Positions 53,066-63,082 of a stretch of 64,000 bases of DNA are shown here, piece after piece. The notes beneath the pieces are model-generated. The model was not told the origin of the DNA. It ran no database searches and saw only the letters and a program-made list of their open reading frames with translations. The number at the start of each line of letters is the position of its first letter. Within the stretch, counting starts at the first letter, position 1. The position numbers and the translations under genes are program-made. The stretch lies in contig JAWLFY010000003.1 of the NCBI GenBank assembly GCA_041685355.1, positions 1 to 64,000 on the forward strand, written 5' to 3'. This DNA is from JAWLFY01 sp041685355 (GTDB taxonomy: Bacteria > Planctomycetota > Planctomycetia > Pirellulales > Pirellulaceae).

Positions 53066-56000
53066 TCATAGCACCCGCGTCAGTTCGATCCCCGACAGGA
53101 GCGGCGTTCCCCGCCTGGCGACCAACCGAATGCGAAGCGACCCGCCAAGGGCTCGTGGAGGCAACTCCTCGATTCGCGTCCCCCCCGCCTCGACCGTCAC
53201 CCCTTCCAAAACGGGCTCGCCGCCGATCAGCACGTCGAACGTCCGCTCGCCCGGTTCGGTGACGCCGGCGGGGGCGCCGAAGAACAGACGCACGCGATAA
53301 ACCGCTTTCCCGCTCTCGGGCTCGGCCTCCGCTCGCTCACTCTCGGACGGCTTTCCAAGCGTCGTCGACACCCGAATCTCCGCCTCCCCTTCGACACCCG
53401 ACGCGAGCACCCAAGCGTACCGGTCTTCGCCGAACACCGACGCGTGCCGGGCGAATCGTCGTGTCCCCTCGCCAATCGACACTTCGACCGGCGACGTCTC
53501 TCCGGCCATCATCGGCGCTTCGACCCACAGCACCCCTTCACCGCTTCGTCGCTGTCCGGGAGCGGCAAAGTTTACCCCGAGTTGCTCCACCGGACGGCCG
53601 TCGGTCGCCATCTCGGCGTGATGGCTCACCGTCCAGGTTTCGATTTCGGGCATGTGGACCAACGCCAACGACGTTTGATTCTGGTACGCACAACTGCAGG
53701 TCCGCGTGTAGTCCGGCGCGTTGAGCACCCCCCCAGCGGCGATCAGGTTCGCCGTGCAACCCGACTTGAACCCGCCGAAGTTTCCGGTGCCGCTATGCGT
53801 CGTGAGGTCATAGAAACCGGCCGCGCCGGAGCGGAACGTCAACATGTTCTCGCTCGCGAGAATCGTGTTGCAACCGTACGCCCGCTTTAGCTTCCAGTGC
53901 TCCGCCTTACCCGTCAGCGGGTTGGTGATCAGGTGCGGCTCGCCGGTCGTCAAGTAGAACGCCCCCGCCGATTCGCGATACGAGTTCGCGTTCGTGATGA
54001 TCAGGTCATTGTGGAGAATGCACGGCCCTGAATAATTCAACTCCGGACGCGACCACTCGACCGTCCCGTCGGCACCCCGGTAAACCGTCATCCCCGTGTC
54101 GGTCTCCACTGCCAACCGATCGCTCGCCGCCGCCCCCGCCTGTAGCAACAGGTCATGCTCGGCAGAATACCCGAGCCACGTCCCGAAGATCCCCTCCTCG
54201 ACCTGCCAACGTGGCTCGCCACTCTCGACGTCGATGCACACGATCCGGTAATCGTCGGGCAACGCTCGGCCCCGCCGACGCAGTTTCGCGTCGACCGGCT
54301 TCGGGTTCTTGTCGAGCGCGTAGATCCGGCCGTTGCCGGCGACGATCCCGTTGTTCCAAAAGCTGTGCCGGGCATCGACCCGCCAACGCTGTTCCCCGGT
54401 CCTTCGGTCGAACCCGACGAGCGCCAAACTGCCCGCGCGATCAAGGCTCTTCGAACCGAACCCGGCCTTGCTGCTCCGCAGCTGCGAATCCTCCTCCTCA
54501 AACGACAACCCCAACCGATCACGATAACGGGCGAACCCGAGACCCCCGATCAACGTGTCGCCGTAGACACCCAAGTAACTCCATTCTCGCGGGTTCTCCG
54601 CGTCGTCCTGCGGCAACGCGATCTCCCCCAACGTTTCGCCGGTGGCCGGATCAAGCACGTGACACTTGACCCCTTCGACCATGTAAACCCGGTCCTCCGT
54701 GACTACGAAGTTCGTGCCGCGGGCGTTGGCACCGGGGATATGAACTTGGTTGTACGACGGGTCGAGCGGGGTGTCTTTGTAAGTCGCGTCGAAAAAGACG
54801 TCATACGTCCCCAAGTCATCGAACTCGCGCTGCCACAACAGCCTTCCTGTATAGACGTCACGCGCGCTGAGCAGGTCGATCCCCTGGATGAACAACCGCC
54901 CGCCGATCACCTGTTGGGGCGGCCCGTGCCCGTGTCGCGGCAATACGTCCGCGTTGCTCGTGCCGCCGAACCAAAGCACCCCGAGCGGTAGCTTGACTCG
55001 CGTGTCGTCCGACTTCCGTGTGTTCGCAATGTCACCGTTCTGGTGCGTCCAATCCGCGGCCCCTGGGAGCCTACCCACCCGGGTCACATACACCCCGTCT
55101 CGCCCGATCGCGACCTTCGCTTTTTCCAGCCCGATCGCCTCGACGCGAGACGCGATCTCGTCCCGATCGTCAGGCTCGCACAACAGGTGCAACACGCCGC
55201 CGTAGGGACGCACCGATCGATAAACGTCGCGGAGTCGATCCGGCGTTTCGCTCAACTCGCCCGTGAGCGAACGCGCGACGAACACCATCGACGCGATATA
55301 GGGCGAGGCGTCGAACTCGTGCGGCATCGCTTGGTGAACCGTCACCCGACCGTAAACGCCGGCACGATCGAACCCGCGGCGGAGCGTCTCCACGCGATCG
55401 GCCGCCGGATCAACGACAGCCAACTGCTCGAACGGCGATCGATCAGCCGCCGCGGTCACCAGCTCGCCATCCCCGATGCCGTACCACAACGCGTAGCCCT
55501 CCGACTGTCCCGCGTCGAGTAACCGCGCCGCGACACTCGCGGCGGCCTCACCCACATGCAACGATTCGTCGCCACGCGGGGAACCATCGGTCACTCGCCG
55601 TTCGGATGCATCCTCTCGATCCGCTTCACCCGCGTCGCCACCGAACGCGTGCAGGTCGCCTTCCAATGTCACCGCGAACAACATCCCGTTGGCCGCGACG
55701 AGCCGCTCGACTTGCCCGTCCACCGGAATCGTCCGCTCGACTTGTGGCGTTCCGTCCGCTACCGGCAAACGGATGGGCGTAATCCCGGCCTCACCCGCGG
55801 CATACAGCCGCTCGCCCGCCATGATCAGATCGCCCGCCCCGTCCGCGGCGACTTCCCAAGCGACGCCCCGATCCTTGTCGTAGGCTCGGACCACCGGGTT
55901 GTCGTTGCCATCGGTCTCCGCCGAATACACCATCGAACGATGTAAGACCGGCTCGTTCGGTTGGAAGGCGGTCTTCACGCCGTCGCTCAGCTGAAACTCC

Positions 56001-57064
56001 CGCACCCCCTTCAGCCGCGTATGAACGAAGTACGAATCCTCGTTCGCGATCACGAAAGAACCCCCGGTCCCCTTCCCGCCGGCGTTCAGTTCGAAGTGAT
56101 CGAGCTGGCCGGTTTTTCGGTCGAACACCGCCGGGACCGATCGTCCCCCCGGGACGATCAATCGATCCCGGGTCGCGACGAGCGCCCCCTGCGGGCCGAC
56201 ACCCGCGAACGACGGCGCGCTGTGGGGTTGCTTGATGTAAGTCGACCCCGATGAGTCGTTCACCCATTCGATCTCGCCGGTGCGGGCATCGAGCGAGTAC
56301 AGAAACACGCCCATGAACGGCCAGATGCTGGCGGCAAAGTAGACGCGTCCCTCACGGACGACCGGACCACCCCGCGCCGGCCATGCCGACACCAGTCGGC
56401 GGTTCCCGATCACTTTCCGTGCACCTGGCCCGCCCCGAATCCGCCAACGAAGATTCCCCGTCGCGGCCTCGATGCAATACAGGTGTCCGTCGTCGCTGGT
56501 CACGTAAACCGCGTCCTCCCACGCAACCGGCGCCAGCCGGATCGGGGCGTCCGCAAAAAACGTCCACACCTTTTCCCCGCTTTGGACATCGATCGCAACG
56601 AGCTGGTCCCGCTCGCTGTCGCCGACGAACAGCCGACCGTCCATCACGATCGGCTCGAACACGCGGTCGTAGGTCATCAGGTCAAGATTGAGCGGGTCAT
56701 CCCAGGCACGGATCCGCTCGGTTCCTGGTCGGGTCCATTGATGGCGAAGCGTCTCGGGAAGCCGTTCCGGCGACGCCGCGGACCGTTCGGCGTCGTATCG
56801 CCACATCGGCCAATCCTCGGCCCCGGCGTACGCGACGCCGACGATAAGCCAAACGATTCCCGTGACGATGCCGGTCAACCACGGGGTGGACGAGGGCGGC
56901 GGTGAGGACACAGGATTATCCGGCGAGGACACGGGATTATCCGGCGAGGACACGGGATTATCCGGCGAGGACACGGGGTTATCCGGCGAGGACACGGGGT
57001 TATCCGGCGAGGACACGGGGTTATCCGGAGAAGAAACAACGGGAGAACGTCGCACCACGGTCAT
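53066..57064 (-). CDS. Giant PQQ-type beta-propeller protein with internal Rossmann-like domain
   Basis: Composite of about 1,330 residues. An N-terminal tail of SSPDNPV repeats leads to a membrane/signal segment (PWLTGIVTGIVWLIVGVAYAG, landmark TGIVWLIVGVAYAG), then PQQ-like blade repeats (VYVTSDDGHLYCIEAATGNLRW and similar). An insert of about 150 residues resembles a class I methyltransferase fold (YALWYGIGDGELVTA, QLAVVDPAADRVETLRR); a second propeller starts at DWTHQNGDIANTRKS, and a C-terminal beta-rich domain follows. Blade motifs without recognisable PQQ-ligand residues suggest a structural or binding role. It shares this architecture with the gene at 58631-62692. The ATG at 57064 is chosen. 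Confidence 0.75.
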   Translation of the reverse strand: MTVVRRSPVVSSPDNPVSSPDNPVSSPDNPVSSPDNPVSSPDNPVSSPDNPVSSPPPSSTPWLTGIVTGIVWLIVGVAYAGAEDWPMWRYDAERSAASPERLPETLRHQWTRPGTERIRAWDDPLNLDLMTYDRVFEPIVMDGRLFVGDSERDQLVAIDVQSGEKVWTFFADAPIRLAPVAWEDAVYVTSDDGHLYCIEAATGNLRWRIRGGPGARKVIGNRRLVSAWPARGGPVVREGRVYFAASIWPFMGVFLYSLDARTGEIEWVNDSSGSTYIKQPHSAPSFAGVGPQGALVATRDRLIVPGGRSVPAVFDRKTGQLDHFELNAGGKGTGGSFVIANEDSYFVHTRLKGVREFQLSDGVKTAFQPNEPVLHRSMVYSAETDGNDNPVVRAYDKDRGVAWEVAADGAGDLIMAGERLYAAGEAGITPIRLPVADGTPQVERTIPVDGQVERLVAANGMLFAVTLEGDLHAFGGDAGEADREDASERRVTDGSPRGDESLHVGEAAASVAARLLDAGQSEGYALWYGIGDGELVTAAADRSPFEQLAVVDPAADRVETLRRGFDRAGVYGRVTVHQAMPHEFDASPYIASMVFVARSLTGELSETPDRLRDVYRSVRPYGGVLHLLCEPDDRDEIASRVEAIGLEKAKVAIGRDGVYVTRVGRLPGAADWTHQNGDIANTRKSDDTRVKLPLGVLWFGGTSNADVLPRHGHGPPQQVIGGRLFIQGIDLLSARDVYTGRLLWQREFDDLGTYDVFFDATYKDTPLDPSYNQVHIPGANARGTNFVVTEDRVYMVEGVKCHVLDPATGETLGEIALPQDDAENPREWSYLGVYGDTLIGGLGFARYRDRLGLSFEEEDSQLRSSKAGFGSKSLDRAGSLALVGFDRRTGEQRWRVDARHSFWNNGIVAGNGRIYALDKNPKPVDAKLRRRGRALPDDYRIVCIDVESGEPRWQVEEGIFGTWLGYSAEHDLLLQAGAAASDRLAVETDTGMTVYRGADGTVEWSRPELNYSGPCILHNDLIITNANSYRESAGAFYLTTGEPHLITNPLTGKAEHWKLKRAYGCNTILASENMLTFRSGAAGFYDLTTHSGTGNFGGFKSGCTANLIAAGGVLNAPDYTRTCSCAYQNQTSLALVHMPEIETWTVSHHAEMATDGRPVEQLGVNFAAPGQRRSGEGVLWVEAPMMAGETSPVEVSIGEGTRRFARHASVFGEDRYAWVLASGVEGEAEIRVSTTLGKPSESERAEAEPESGKAVYRVRLFFGAPAGVTEPGERTFDVLIGGEPVLEGVTVEAGGTRIEELPPRALGGSLRIRLVARRGTPLLSGIELTRVL
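56904..57029. repeat. 21-bp tandem repeat before a membrane segment
   Basis: Six near-identical 21-bp units (first base at 56904, 56925, 56946, 56967, 56988, 57009), each reading gaggacacgg then a/g then ttatccgg. On the minus strand each encodes SSPDNPV. Copies differ at only one or two positions, so the array is young or kept uniform. Confidence 0.9.
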
Positions 57065-57253
57065 CGTTTTTCCGATCCGAGGGAGGCGGGCGAGAGAGGC
57101 GGGATCTCCGCGGCGCGCATCGAGACGCACCGAAGCGACCCCAGTGTCGACGTCGCGGCTAACGGCGCCAAGCGATTCGCGGGGAAATCGGCGGCCCTTC
57201 GCGAAATCTTCGCGTTCGGGTTACGGGACCGACCGGAAAGCTCCGCGGGCCGG

Positions 57254-58489
57254 TCACTCCTTGCGTACGTCCCAAAGCCTTGTGAACTCCACGTTCGCCT
57301 CCGAGTAGCTGGGGAACCGAGGCGAACGCGGGTCCCGGGAAACCTCCGCACCGGTCCGCCCCCCATCACCCGTCGAAGGATCGTCACCGGTAAGGTCACC
57401 CCGATGGTCGTCGTCAGCGTCGTCCGACGCGTCCGTGGGACGGTACCGCCAATGCCGATACATCCAAAGCCACATCTCCGGCCGGCGGCGGACGAGCGTC
57501 TCAAACCGGTCCCAGATCCGTTGAGTCATCTCGCACCGCCGACGTCGACTCCCCCGCTGCGACTCCGCCGGCGGGGGATCAAAAACTTCCAAGATGCGGA
57601 GCGTTGCCTTCCCGTCGGCATTCGGCTCACACACGGCTGCGACGATTTGAACCGAACACCGTTTGGCCAACTCGACGTGCAACGCGGTGACCGAGGCGGG
57701 GATTCCGAATGACTCGATCAACGTCGCGGCACCCTGAGGGGGCACACACAGATCCGGCGAAATCGCAATCGATCGGTGATCGCGTAGCATCCGAAGCAAC
57801 TTCAGCATCACCCCGTCGCGATTGTGCACGGTGTGTCCGCTGCTCTCTCGCGCCCGACGAAAGATCTCCGTGAGCCGCCGATTCTTAAACTCGCGGGCGA
57901 CGACGTTCAGCGGTACCCCAAAAAAACCGACGGCCAAACTGGAAAGCTCAAAGCTGCCGTAGTGGGGCGTGACATAGATCGCCGCATCCCCGCGACTCGC
58001 GACCCGCTCGAACCGTTCTGCCCCCTCGATCACGATCCATTCGCGAGCTTGTTCCGCGGTGCGTCCCGCAAACCAAAACAAATCGATGAACGTGCGGGCG
58101 AAATTCGCGTAACACGCCAGCACGACCTGTCGGGCCGACCGTCCGGCGAGGTCGAGTCCGCCTTCGGAGACGGCGAGCGAGAGATTCTCGTAAGCCAACC
58201 GTCGCCCCCGGCCGTCCATCCAGTAGGCCGTCCGTCCCGCGACCGTCGCCAACCGCAACACCCACGGTCGTGAAAGTCGTGGAATGCCCCGGGCCAGGCA
58301 TTTCAATCCCCAGACCTCACATCGGTGTCGCGAACGACGCACCGTCCGGCCGAACCGTCCGACCCGCCAACCCCGCCACAACCCGGCAATCGCGATCCAC
58401 ATCCGTGCCAAATTCCAGACGGTCCTGGGAACCAAAAACGCCCCAAACCGACGATGCCGGATCCCGCCGCCTGTGGCACCAGGCGGCAA
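57254..58489 (-). CDS. Lipid A biosynthesis acyltransferase-like protein (LpxL/HtrB family)
   Basis: Membrane-associated acyltransferase expected to add a secondary acyl chain to lipid A or a similar glycolipid. The catalytic-type motif is TPHYGSFELSSLA (about 176-188, H-x4-E). Other family landmarks are YANFARTFIDLFWF (about 131-144), GHTVHNRDGVMLKLLRML and SPDLCVPPQGAATLIESFGIPAS (landmarks HNRDGVMLKL and PDLCVPPQG); the C-terminal RRPEMWLWMYRHWRYRP (about 339-355) matches the family's PEQWLW-HRRW pattern. The N-terminus may be shorter (ATG at 58402). A polar 60-residue tail follows. It lies between two PQQ-like genes on the same strand. Confidence 0.82.
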   Translation of the reverse strand: MPPGATGGGIRHRRFGAFLVPRTVWNLARMWIAIAGLWRGWRVGRFGRTVRRSRHRCEVWGLKCLARGIPRLSRPWVLRLATVAGRTAYWMDGRGRRLAYENLSLAVSEGGLDLAGRSARQVVLACYANFARTFIDLFWFAGRTAEQAREWIVIEGAERFERVASRGDAAIYVTPHYGSFELSSLAVGFFGVPLNVVAREFKNRRLTEIFRRARESSGHTVHNRDGVMLKLLRMLRDHRSIAISPDLCVPPQGAATLIESFGIPASVTALHVELAKRCSVQIVAAVCEPNADGKATLRILEVFDPPPAESQRGSRRRRCEMTQRIWDRFETLVRRRPEMWLWMYRHWRYRPTDASDDADDDHRGDLTGDDPSTGDGGRTGAEVSRDPRSPRFPSYSEANVEFTRLWDVRKE

Positions 58490-58505
58490 GATCGAACGGT
58501 CCTCC

Positions 58506-58533
58506 CGGGACGCTCGCCCAGGAGTGTCCCGGC
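58506..58533. promoter_or_regulatory. Inverted repeat in the gap between two minus-strand genes
   Basis: CCGGGAC (58506-58512) and GTCCCGG (58527-58533) can pair across 14 bp, 17 bp upstream of the acyltransferase start and within the 141-bp gap from the PQQ-like gene. It may be a terminator for the upstream gene or part of a leader; no T-run is visible. Confidence 0.3.
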
Positions 58534-58630
58534 CGAGCGGAGATTAGACCGCATCCGCCTGGGCTGCCGCAACCGTCGCGCCCGCGTCCGCGTGGAACCG
58601 GGAACGGGCCCGGCTTGCGACTGCGCCGCG

Positions 58631-61600
58631 TCACGGTTGACGGATCGCTTCGACCGCGCTGAGCATCGGTTTCCCCGATGACGCCTCGAAGTGAAGCTTC
58701 AAGCCGCCGCTGACGAGCACGTTCTCGACGTCGACCACCGTCGGCTTCCCGCCGTCCGGCCCGACCGGTCCGAATTTGACCGGTACATCACGGGCACGGT
58801 CCCCTTGGCCGAGCGTCACCGTCATCACGGTCTCTTCCCCGGCCCCGTCACGAAGGTCCGCGACGTGAAGCCGGATCGTATACAACGTCGGATCGTCGTC
58901 CGGATCGGTCAACGGAAGCTCAAGCGACGTCAGGTCATCCGCCCACGACTGATAGATCCACGGACGCTCCGTCGCCAAATCCGGTGTCGACTCCTCACTC
59001 ACGTTCTCAAACCCGGCCGCCGAAAAACCCCCGCTCGACAAACTCCTCACCCGAGCCAACGCCGGACCCGCGTCGACGCTCGCGAACTCGGGCTTCAGGT
59101 CGAGATCGACCTCCAGCGACGTTTGCTTATACGGCGTGTACCGCGGGTAAGACAGCCACACTCGGCCCAACGCGTCCTTCCGGTCGCCGGGCGCCCCCAG
59201 GTTGACCGCCAAGTGTTTCGCCGGGGTGAGCTCCCCGACCGCGCTGAACAACGTCCACGGACGTCGCGGCTCGCGGGGTTCCAACACGATCGTCGATGCC
59301 AGTGAGAACTGGCAAACGCAGCCCGCGGCCGCCTCGGGGATCATCACCAATCCGCCCGCGGTGATCGCGTTGATCCAACACCCAAGCCGGTGCCCCGCGA
59401 AGTGCCGGATCCCCGCGTCGTCGTTCACGTTCGCGAACCCGGTGAAGCCCGAGCGGAACAGCAGCATCCCCGAATCCGAAGCGGTCACCATGCCACAGTG
59501 ATGCCCGGTCCGCATCATGCTCCAAGGAACCGCTTCTCCCGTCACCGGGTGGCTCCGAGTGATCTGCTCCCCGGTCTCCAGTTCATACATCCAAGGCTCG
59601 GCGAGCAACCGGTCACCGATGACGATCGGGCGATGCAGATAGTTCGCGTCGCGGGCCCACTCCTTGTACCCGTTATCGGCCGACAACACGACGATCCGTC
59701 GACGCTTGAACTCCCCTTCCATGAACTGATTCCAGTAGTGCCCGTTCGCGTTGGCACCGCACAACACCAGTTTGCCGTCGGCGTACATCATCGTCAGCTT
59801 GCCGCCACCGATCCCGATGTCGCTGCAATCGGTGACGTCGACCGGATTGGCCCACAGCTCGGCCCCGTTCTTCGCGTCGACCGCGATCGCCATCCGCACG
59901 TCGGCCGCCTTCAACCGCCGCTCCGCCGCCTCACGATCGTCGCCGGTCAGCCCCTCCAATTCGCTCTTGTCCTGACGTAACAACTCGTCACGTTGCGCGG
60001 CCGTGAGTGAACTGTCGATAAAGCAAACCTTGTCGTCACCGATCGCGATCGTATGGTGCGAAATGTTCTGCCCTTCGTACGACCACAAATGCTCGCCGCT
60101 CGCGATGTCGATCGCGAAGATCGCGTCGGTCGCCTCTTCGGTCACCCGCCCCCGTCGCCGCAGCCGGGCGTCGAGCTCCTTGCGGCTCGTCGCCGTCCCG
60201 TACAACACCCCGTCGTGAATCGCGACGTAACCCCATTGGTGTTTGCCCTCGTCCGCGTCCGGCGGCAAACCGTGCGCCGCGATCAACTCGCCAGTTCCCA
60301 TGTCGTGCTGGAAACACTGGTCCCCGTAGAAATGAAACAGGCTCTCCGCCCCCGCCGCCAAGTTCCCCGGGTTCTGGTTCTGGAATACCCCGGTCCGAAT
60401 CGCTTCGGGGTTCTCCGTGGTCCAAAGATGAACCCCGTTGTACGAGTCATACGCCATGATCGATGACTCGCCTTGGATGAATAGCCGACCGTCGACCGCC
60501 AGCGGCCCGACCGCCCCCTCGTGCCGGTTGACCATCTGGTCTGGCCCCGGGTCGCCGTACCACAACACGCCAAGATCGCCACCCTGGACCCGCGTGTCAC
60601 GACTCACCGCCGTGTTGTCGGGGTTGCCGTACTGATGCGACCAATTCCCGGCCCCCGGCAACAACCCACGGGTCAACGTCGCATAACCCTCTTCGATCTT
60701 GGATTCCGACTGGCCCGAAAGCCCCAGCGATTCGATCTGACGAGCCAGTTCCTCCCGCGAGGCGTCCTCGCCGGTTTCGCCACCCAGGTACACCACGCCG
60801 CCCGCCGGTTTGACATGCCGCGCGACCGACGCCAAGTCGACGCCGATCGATGTGCCGAGCACCGAATCCTCCGGCACGACCAAGTTGGCAAAATAATTCG
60901 CATACGGGATCGTGTCGTTCGAATCGACCGCGTGGACCGTGACGCGGCGGCCATACAAACCCGCCGCCGCCAAACGCTGCCGAGACCGCTCGACCTTCGC
61001 CTCGTCCGACTCGACGCAATAAATTTTCAGCTCCGACTGGCGGGCCAACTCCGCCGCCAAGTCCCCCCCGTCGCAACCGAGCAGTAACGCGAAACCGGTG
61101 TCCACCGCGGTCCGTTCCAGGATCGCTTTTGCCGCTTCGGCCGTCGCCGGACTGACGTCACCCTCCGCGGCGGCGGCAGGAATCGACTCGCCGTGTCGCG
61201 TCTCGACCGGTTCCGACGGCTGCCCATCCTTCTCCGTGGCGAAACAGGCAAGGATCCCCGCGTCGGTGCTCACCAACAGGTGGTCGTCGACCAACGCCAA
61301 CCCGCGTGCACCCCCTTCCACGGCATGCTCCCAAACTTTCTCGCCGTCGTCGTTACGGTACGCGGTCACGCGACCCGGTCCTCCGACGAAAACGTGATCG
61401 CCGCTGACCAGGATCGACATGTCGTCCTCGGCGGGGACTTCCCACTCGACCCCGATCGACGCGATCTCGCGGAGCCGCGATTGGGCCTCGTCGATCTGCT
61501 TCCGGATCGCTTTCTTCTTCTCCCCCTGTGCCCCGCGTAGCGACCGATTCGCCGAGTAAATCTCGAGCTCGAGCGATTGCCTTTCGCGGCTGTTCTCGGC

Positions 61601-62692
61601 ATACGGGATCCGGTCGAACCTCGCCAAACGGGTTCCGGTCACCACGTACGCCTCGTCCCCTTGGATCGCCAACTGACGGCCCTCGACCCAGGCGAACCCG
61701 ACGTCTCCGGTCGATTCCTCCATCGCCAAGAAGTGATGCGGCCCGCTCGCATAAATCTGGCCATCGGCCAACACCGCGCGGGAACCGCCGACGACCCCGC
61801 CGGCCGTCGTTCGCCAACTGTGGTTTCGCTTGTGCACAAGCTTGCCGCTGCCGCGGTCAAACGCCGCGGGAAGCGACCCGCCCGAGGGGACCACGAGGTA
61901 GTCGTCGTTACCGAGCAGATACCCCTGTGGCGACAAGTCATCCCGCCCGGCGTCTTGAGCGCTGATGTTGTCCGCCCGCCAGACCCGTTCCCCGGTCGCG
62001 ACGTCGACGCCCTCCAAATAGACGTCCTCATGTGGAAAAATCCCGGCGCCGTAGTACGCCACGCCGTCGATCACCATCACCCCCGTCCGAACGGGCCATT
62101 TCGAAATCATCTCGCCCCGCGCCAACAACCACTCCCCGTTCGGGGCGACGCGACGTTCCCAAAGCACCTCACCGTCCCGCTTGTCGAGACAGTACACCTT
62201 GCCGTCGTCCGAACCGAACAGAAGCCGGTCCCCGGCGACCGTCGGCGCGAGCCGCACCGGACCGCCGGTGAAAAACGTCCACACCGTCTCGCCCGATTCC
62301 AAGTCGAGACAGTGAACTTGATGGTCCACGGACGAACCGAAATAGACTCGGCCGTCGGAAATCACGGTGCGGAACGCGTCGTCAAACCGGACCCGGTGTC
62401 CCAACAGCTTGTCTTCGATCACCCGACCCTCCGCCGAAGACCATGCCAACCGCGGTATCGCCGGGGCACGCGCCGTCCAGATCGGACGGATCGGGAACGT
62501 CACGTCCTCCGCCGTCGATCCGCTGCGGGCCGCGTCACCCCGGTACGTCGCCCACTCGCCGCCGCGGGCCACACCCGTTGCCGACACCAACACGGCGACG
62601 AAAAGACACGACCGCCACCTCGCCGCCCGCCGAAAAGTCCCAGCCGCCAACGCCTGCCAACGCTTGTCGTTGCACATCTCTGAAACCATCAT
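58631..62692 (-). CDS. Giant PQQ-type beta-propeller protein, paralogue with Rossmann-like insert
   Basis: About 1,353 residues with a signal segment (about 27-43), then propeller repeats (VYFGSSVDHQVHCLDLESGETVW and LLFGSDDGKVYCLDKRDGEVLW; landmarks HCLDLESGETVW and YCLDKRDGEVLW). A coiled-coil-like EIYSANRSLRGAQGEKKK stretch follows, then a Rossmann-like methyltransferase-type insert (FALLLGCDGGDLAAELA, IYCVESDEAKVERSRQRLA), a second propeller beginning NWSHQYGNPDNTAVS, and a C-terminal beta domain. Same architecture and local similarity to the gene at 53066-57064, so the pair arose by duplication. Exported; role unknown. Two tandem ATGs (M1, M2) occur at the start. Confidence 0.78.
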   Translation of the reverse strand: MMVSEMCNDKRWQALAAGTFRRAARWRSCLFVAVLVSATGVARGGEWATYRGDAARSGSTAEDVTFPIRPIWTARAPAIPRLAWSSAEGRVIEDKLLGHRVRFDDAFRTVISDGRVYFGSSVDHQVHCLDLESGETVWTFFTGGPVRLAPTVAGDRLLFGSDDGKVYCLDKRDGEVLWERRVAPNGEWLLARGEMISKWPVRTGVMVIDGVAYYGAGIFPHEDVYLEGVDVATGERVWRADNISAQDAGRDDLSPQGYLLGNDDYLVVPSGGSLPAAFDRGSGKLVHKRNHSWRTTAGGVVGGSRAVLADGQIYASGPHHFLAMEESTGDVGFAWVEGRQLAIQGDEAYVVTGTRLARFDRIPYAENSRERQSLELEIYSANRSLRGAQGEKKKAIRKQIDEAQSRLREIASIGVEWEVPAEDDMSILVSGDHVFVGGPGRVTAYRNDDGEKVWEHAVEGGARGLALVDDHLLVSTDAGILACFATEKDGQPSEPVETRHGESIPAAAAEGDVSPATAEAAKAILERTAVDTGFALLLGCDGGDLAAELARQSELKIYCVESDEAKVERSRQRLAAAGLYGRRVTVHAVDSNDTIPYANYFANLVVPEDSVLGTSIGVDLASVARHVKPAGGVVYLGGETGEDASREELARQIESLGLSGQSESKIEEGYATLTRGLLPGAGNWSHQYGNPDNTAVSRDTRVQGGDLGVLWYGDPGPDQMVNRHEGAVGPLAVDGRLFIQGESSIMAYDSYNGVHLWTTENPEAIRTGVFQNQNPGNLAAGAESLFHFYGDQCFQHDMGTGELIAAHGLPPDADEGKHQWGYVAIHDGVLYGTATSRKELDARLRRRGRVTEEATDAIFAIDIASGEHLWSYEGQNISHHTIAIGDDKVCFIDSSLTAAQRDELLRQDKSELEGLTGDDREAAERRLKAADVRMAIAVDAKNGAELWANPVDVTDCSDIGIGGGKLTMMYADGKLVLCGANANGHYWNQFMEGEFKRRRIVVLSADNGYKEWARDANYLHRPIVIGDRLLAEPWMYELETGEQITRSHPVTGEAVPWSMMRTGHHCGMVTASDSGMLLFRSGFTGFANVNDDAGIRHFAGHRLGCWINAITAGGLVMIPEAAAGCVCQFSLASTIVLEPREPRRPWTLFSAVGELTPAKHLAVNLGAPGDRKDALGRVWLSYPRYTPYKQTSLEVDLDLKPEFASVDAGPALARVRSLSSGGFSAAGFENVSEESTPDLATERPWIYQSWADDLTSLELPLTDPDDDPTLYTIRLHVADLRDGAGEETVMTVTLGQGDRARDVPVKFGPVGPDGGKPTVVDVENVLVSGGLKLHFEASSGKPMLSAVEAIRQP

Positions 62693-62772
62693 GCTGTCCG
62701 TTTTCTTAACGCTTCCGATCGGTCGGTCACGATCGCTTGGAGGGGGTCGATCGGGGCCTGGCCGGCTTCAAC

Positions 62773-62967
62773 CGCAGGGGCTGGGCGACTTGGCCCGCAG
62801 GGGCTGGGCGACTTGGCCCGNNNNNNNNNNNNNNNNNNNNNNNNNNNNNNNNNNNNNNNNNNNNNNNNNNNNNNNNNNNNNNNNNNNNNNNNNNNNNNNN
62901 NNNNNNNNNNNNNNNNNNNNCCGCAGGGGCTGGGCGACTTGGCCCGCAGGGGCTGGGCGACTTGGCC
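62773..62967. repeat. 23-bp intergenic minisatellite interrupted by an assembly gap
   Basis: Four visible units of 23 bp (62773, 62796, 62922, 62945), each beginning cgcaggggctgggcgactt, in the 390-bp region between two minus-strand genes. Two units flank each side of the N run; the array is almost certainly longer than assembled. The unit length is not a multiple of three, as expected for non-coding sequence. The rest of 62693-63082 shows no gene. Confidence 0.9.
62821..62920. other. Assembly gap, 100 N
   Basis: Exactly 100 N bases, a conventional size for a gap of unknown length. It lies inside the 23-bp repeat array, which explains the failed assembly. Confidence 0.98.
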
Positions 62968-63082
62968 CGGACGCCGAGTATACCGGATCGGAGGGCATTG
63001 GACCGCTCCGCCATGTGAACGATATGAAGCGACGGAGGGTAGCCGATGAAGAAAACGATGGGGGCCAGGTTCGTCCGTTGCC

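Noticed and set aside
56904..57029. Possible CRISPR array in the 21-bp repeats
   Set aside because: Units abut without spacers, lie in frame inside a coding sequence, and no cas gene is nearby.
62773..62967. Possible CRISPR array at the N gap
   Set aside because: Head-to-tail 23-bp units without unique spacers; a minisatellite with an assembly gap fits better.
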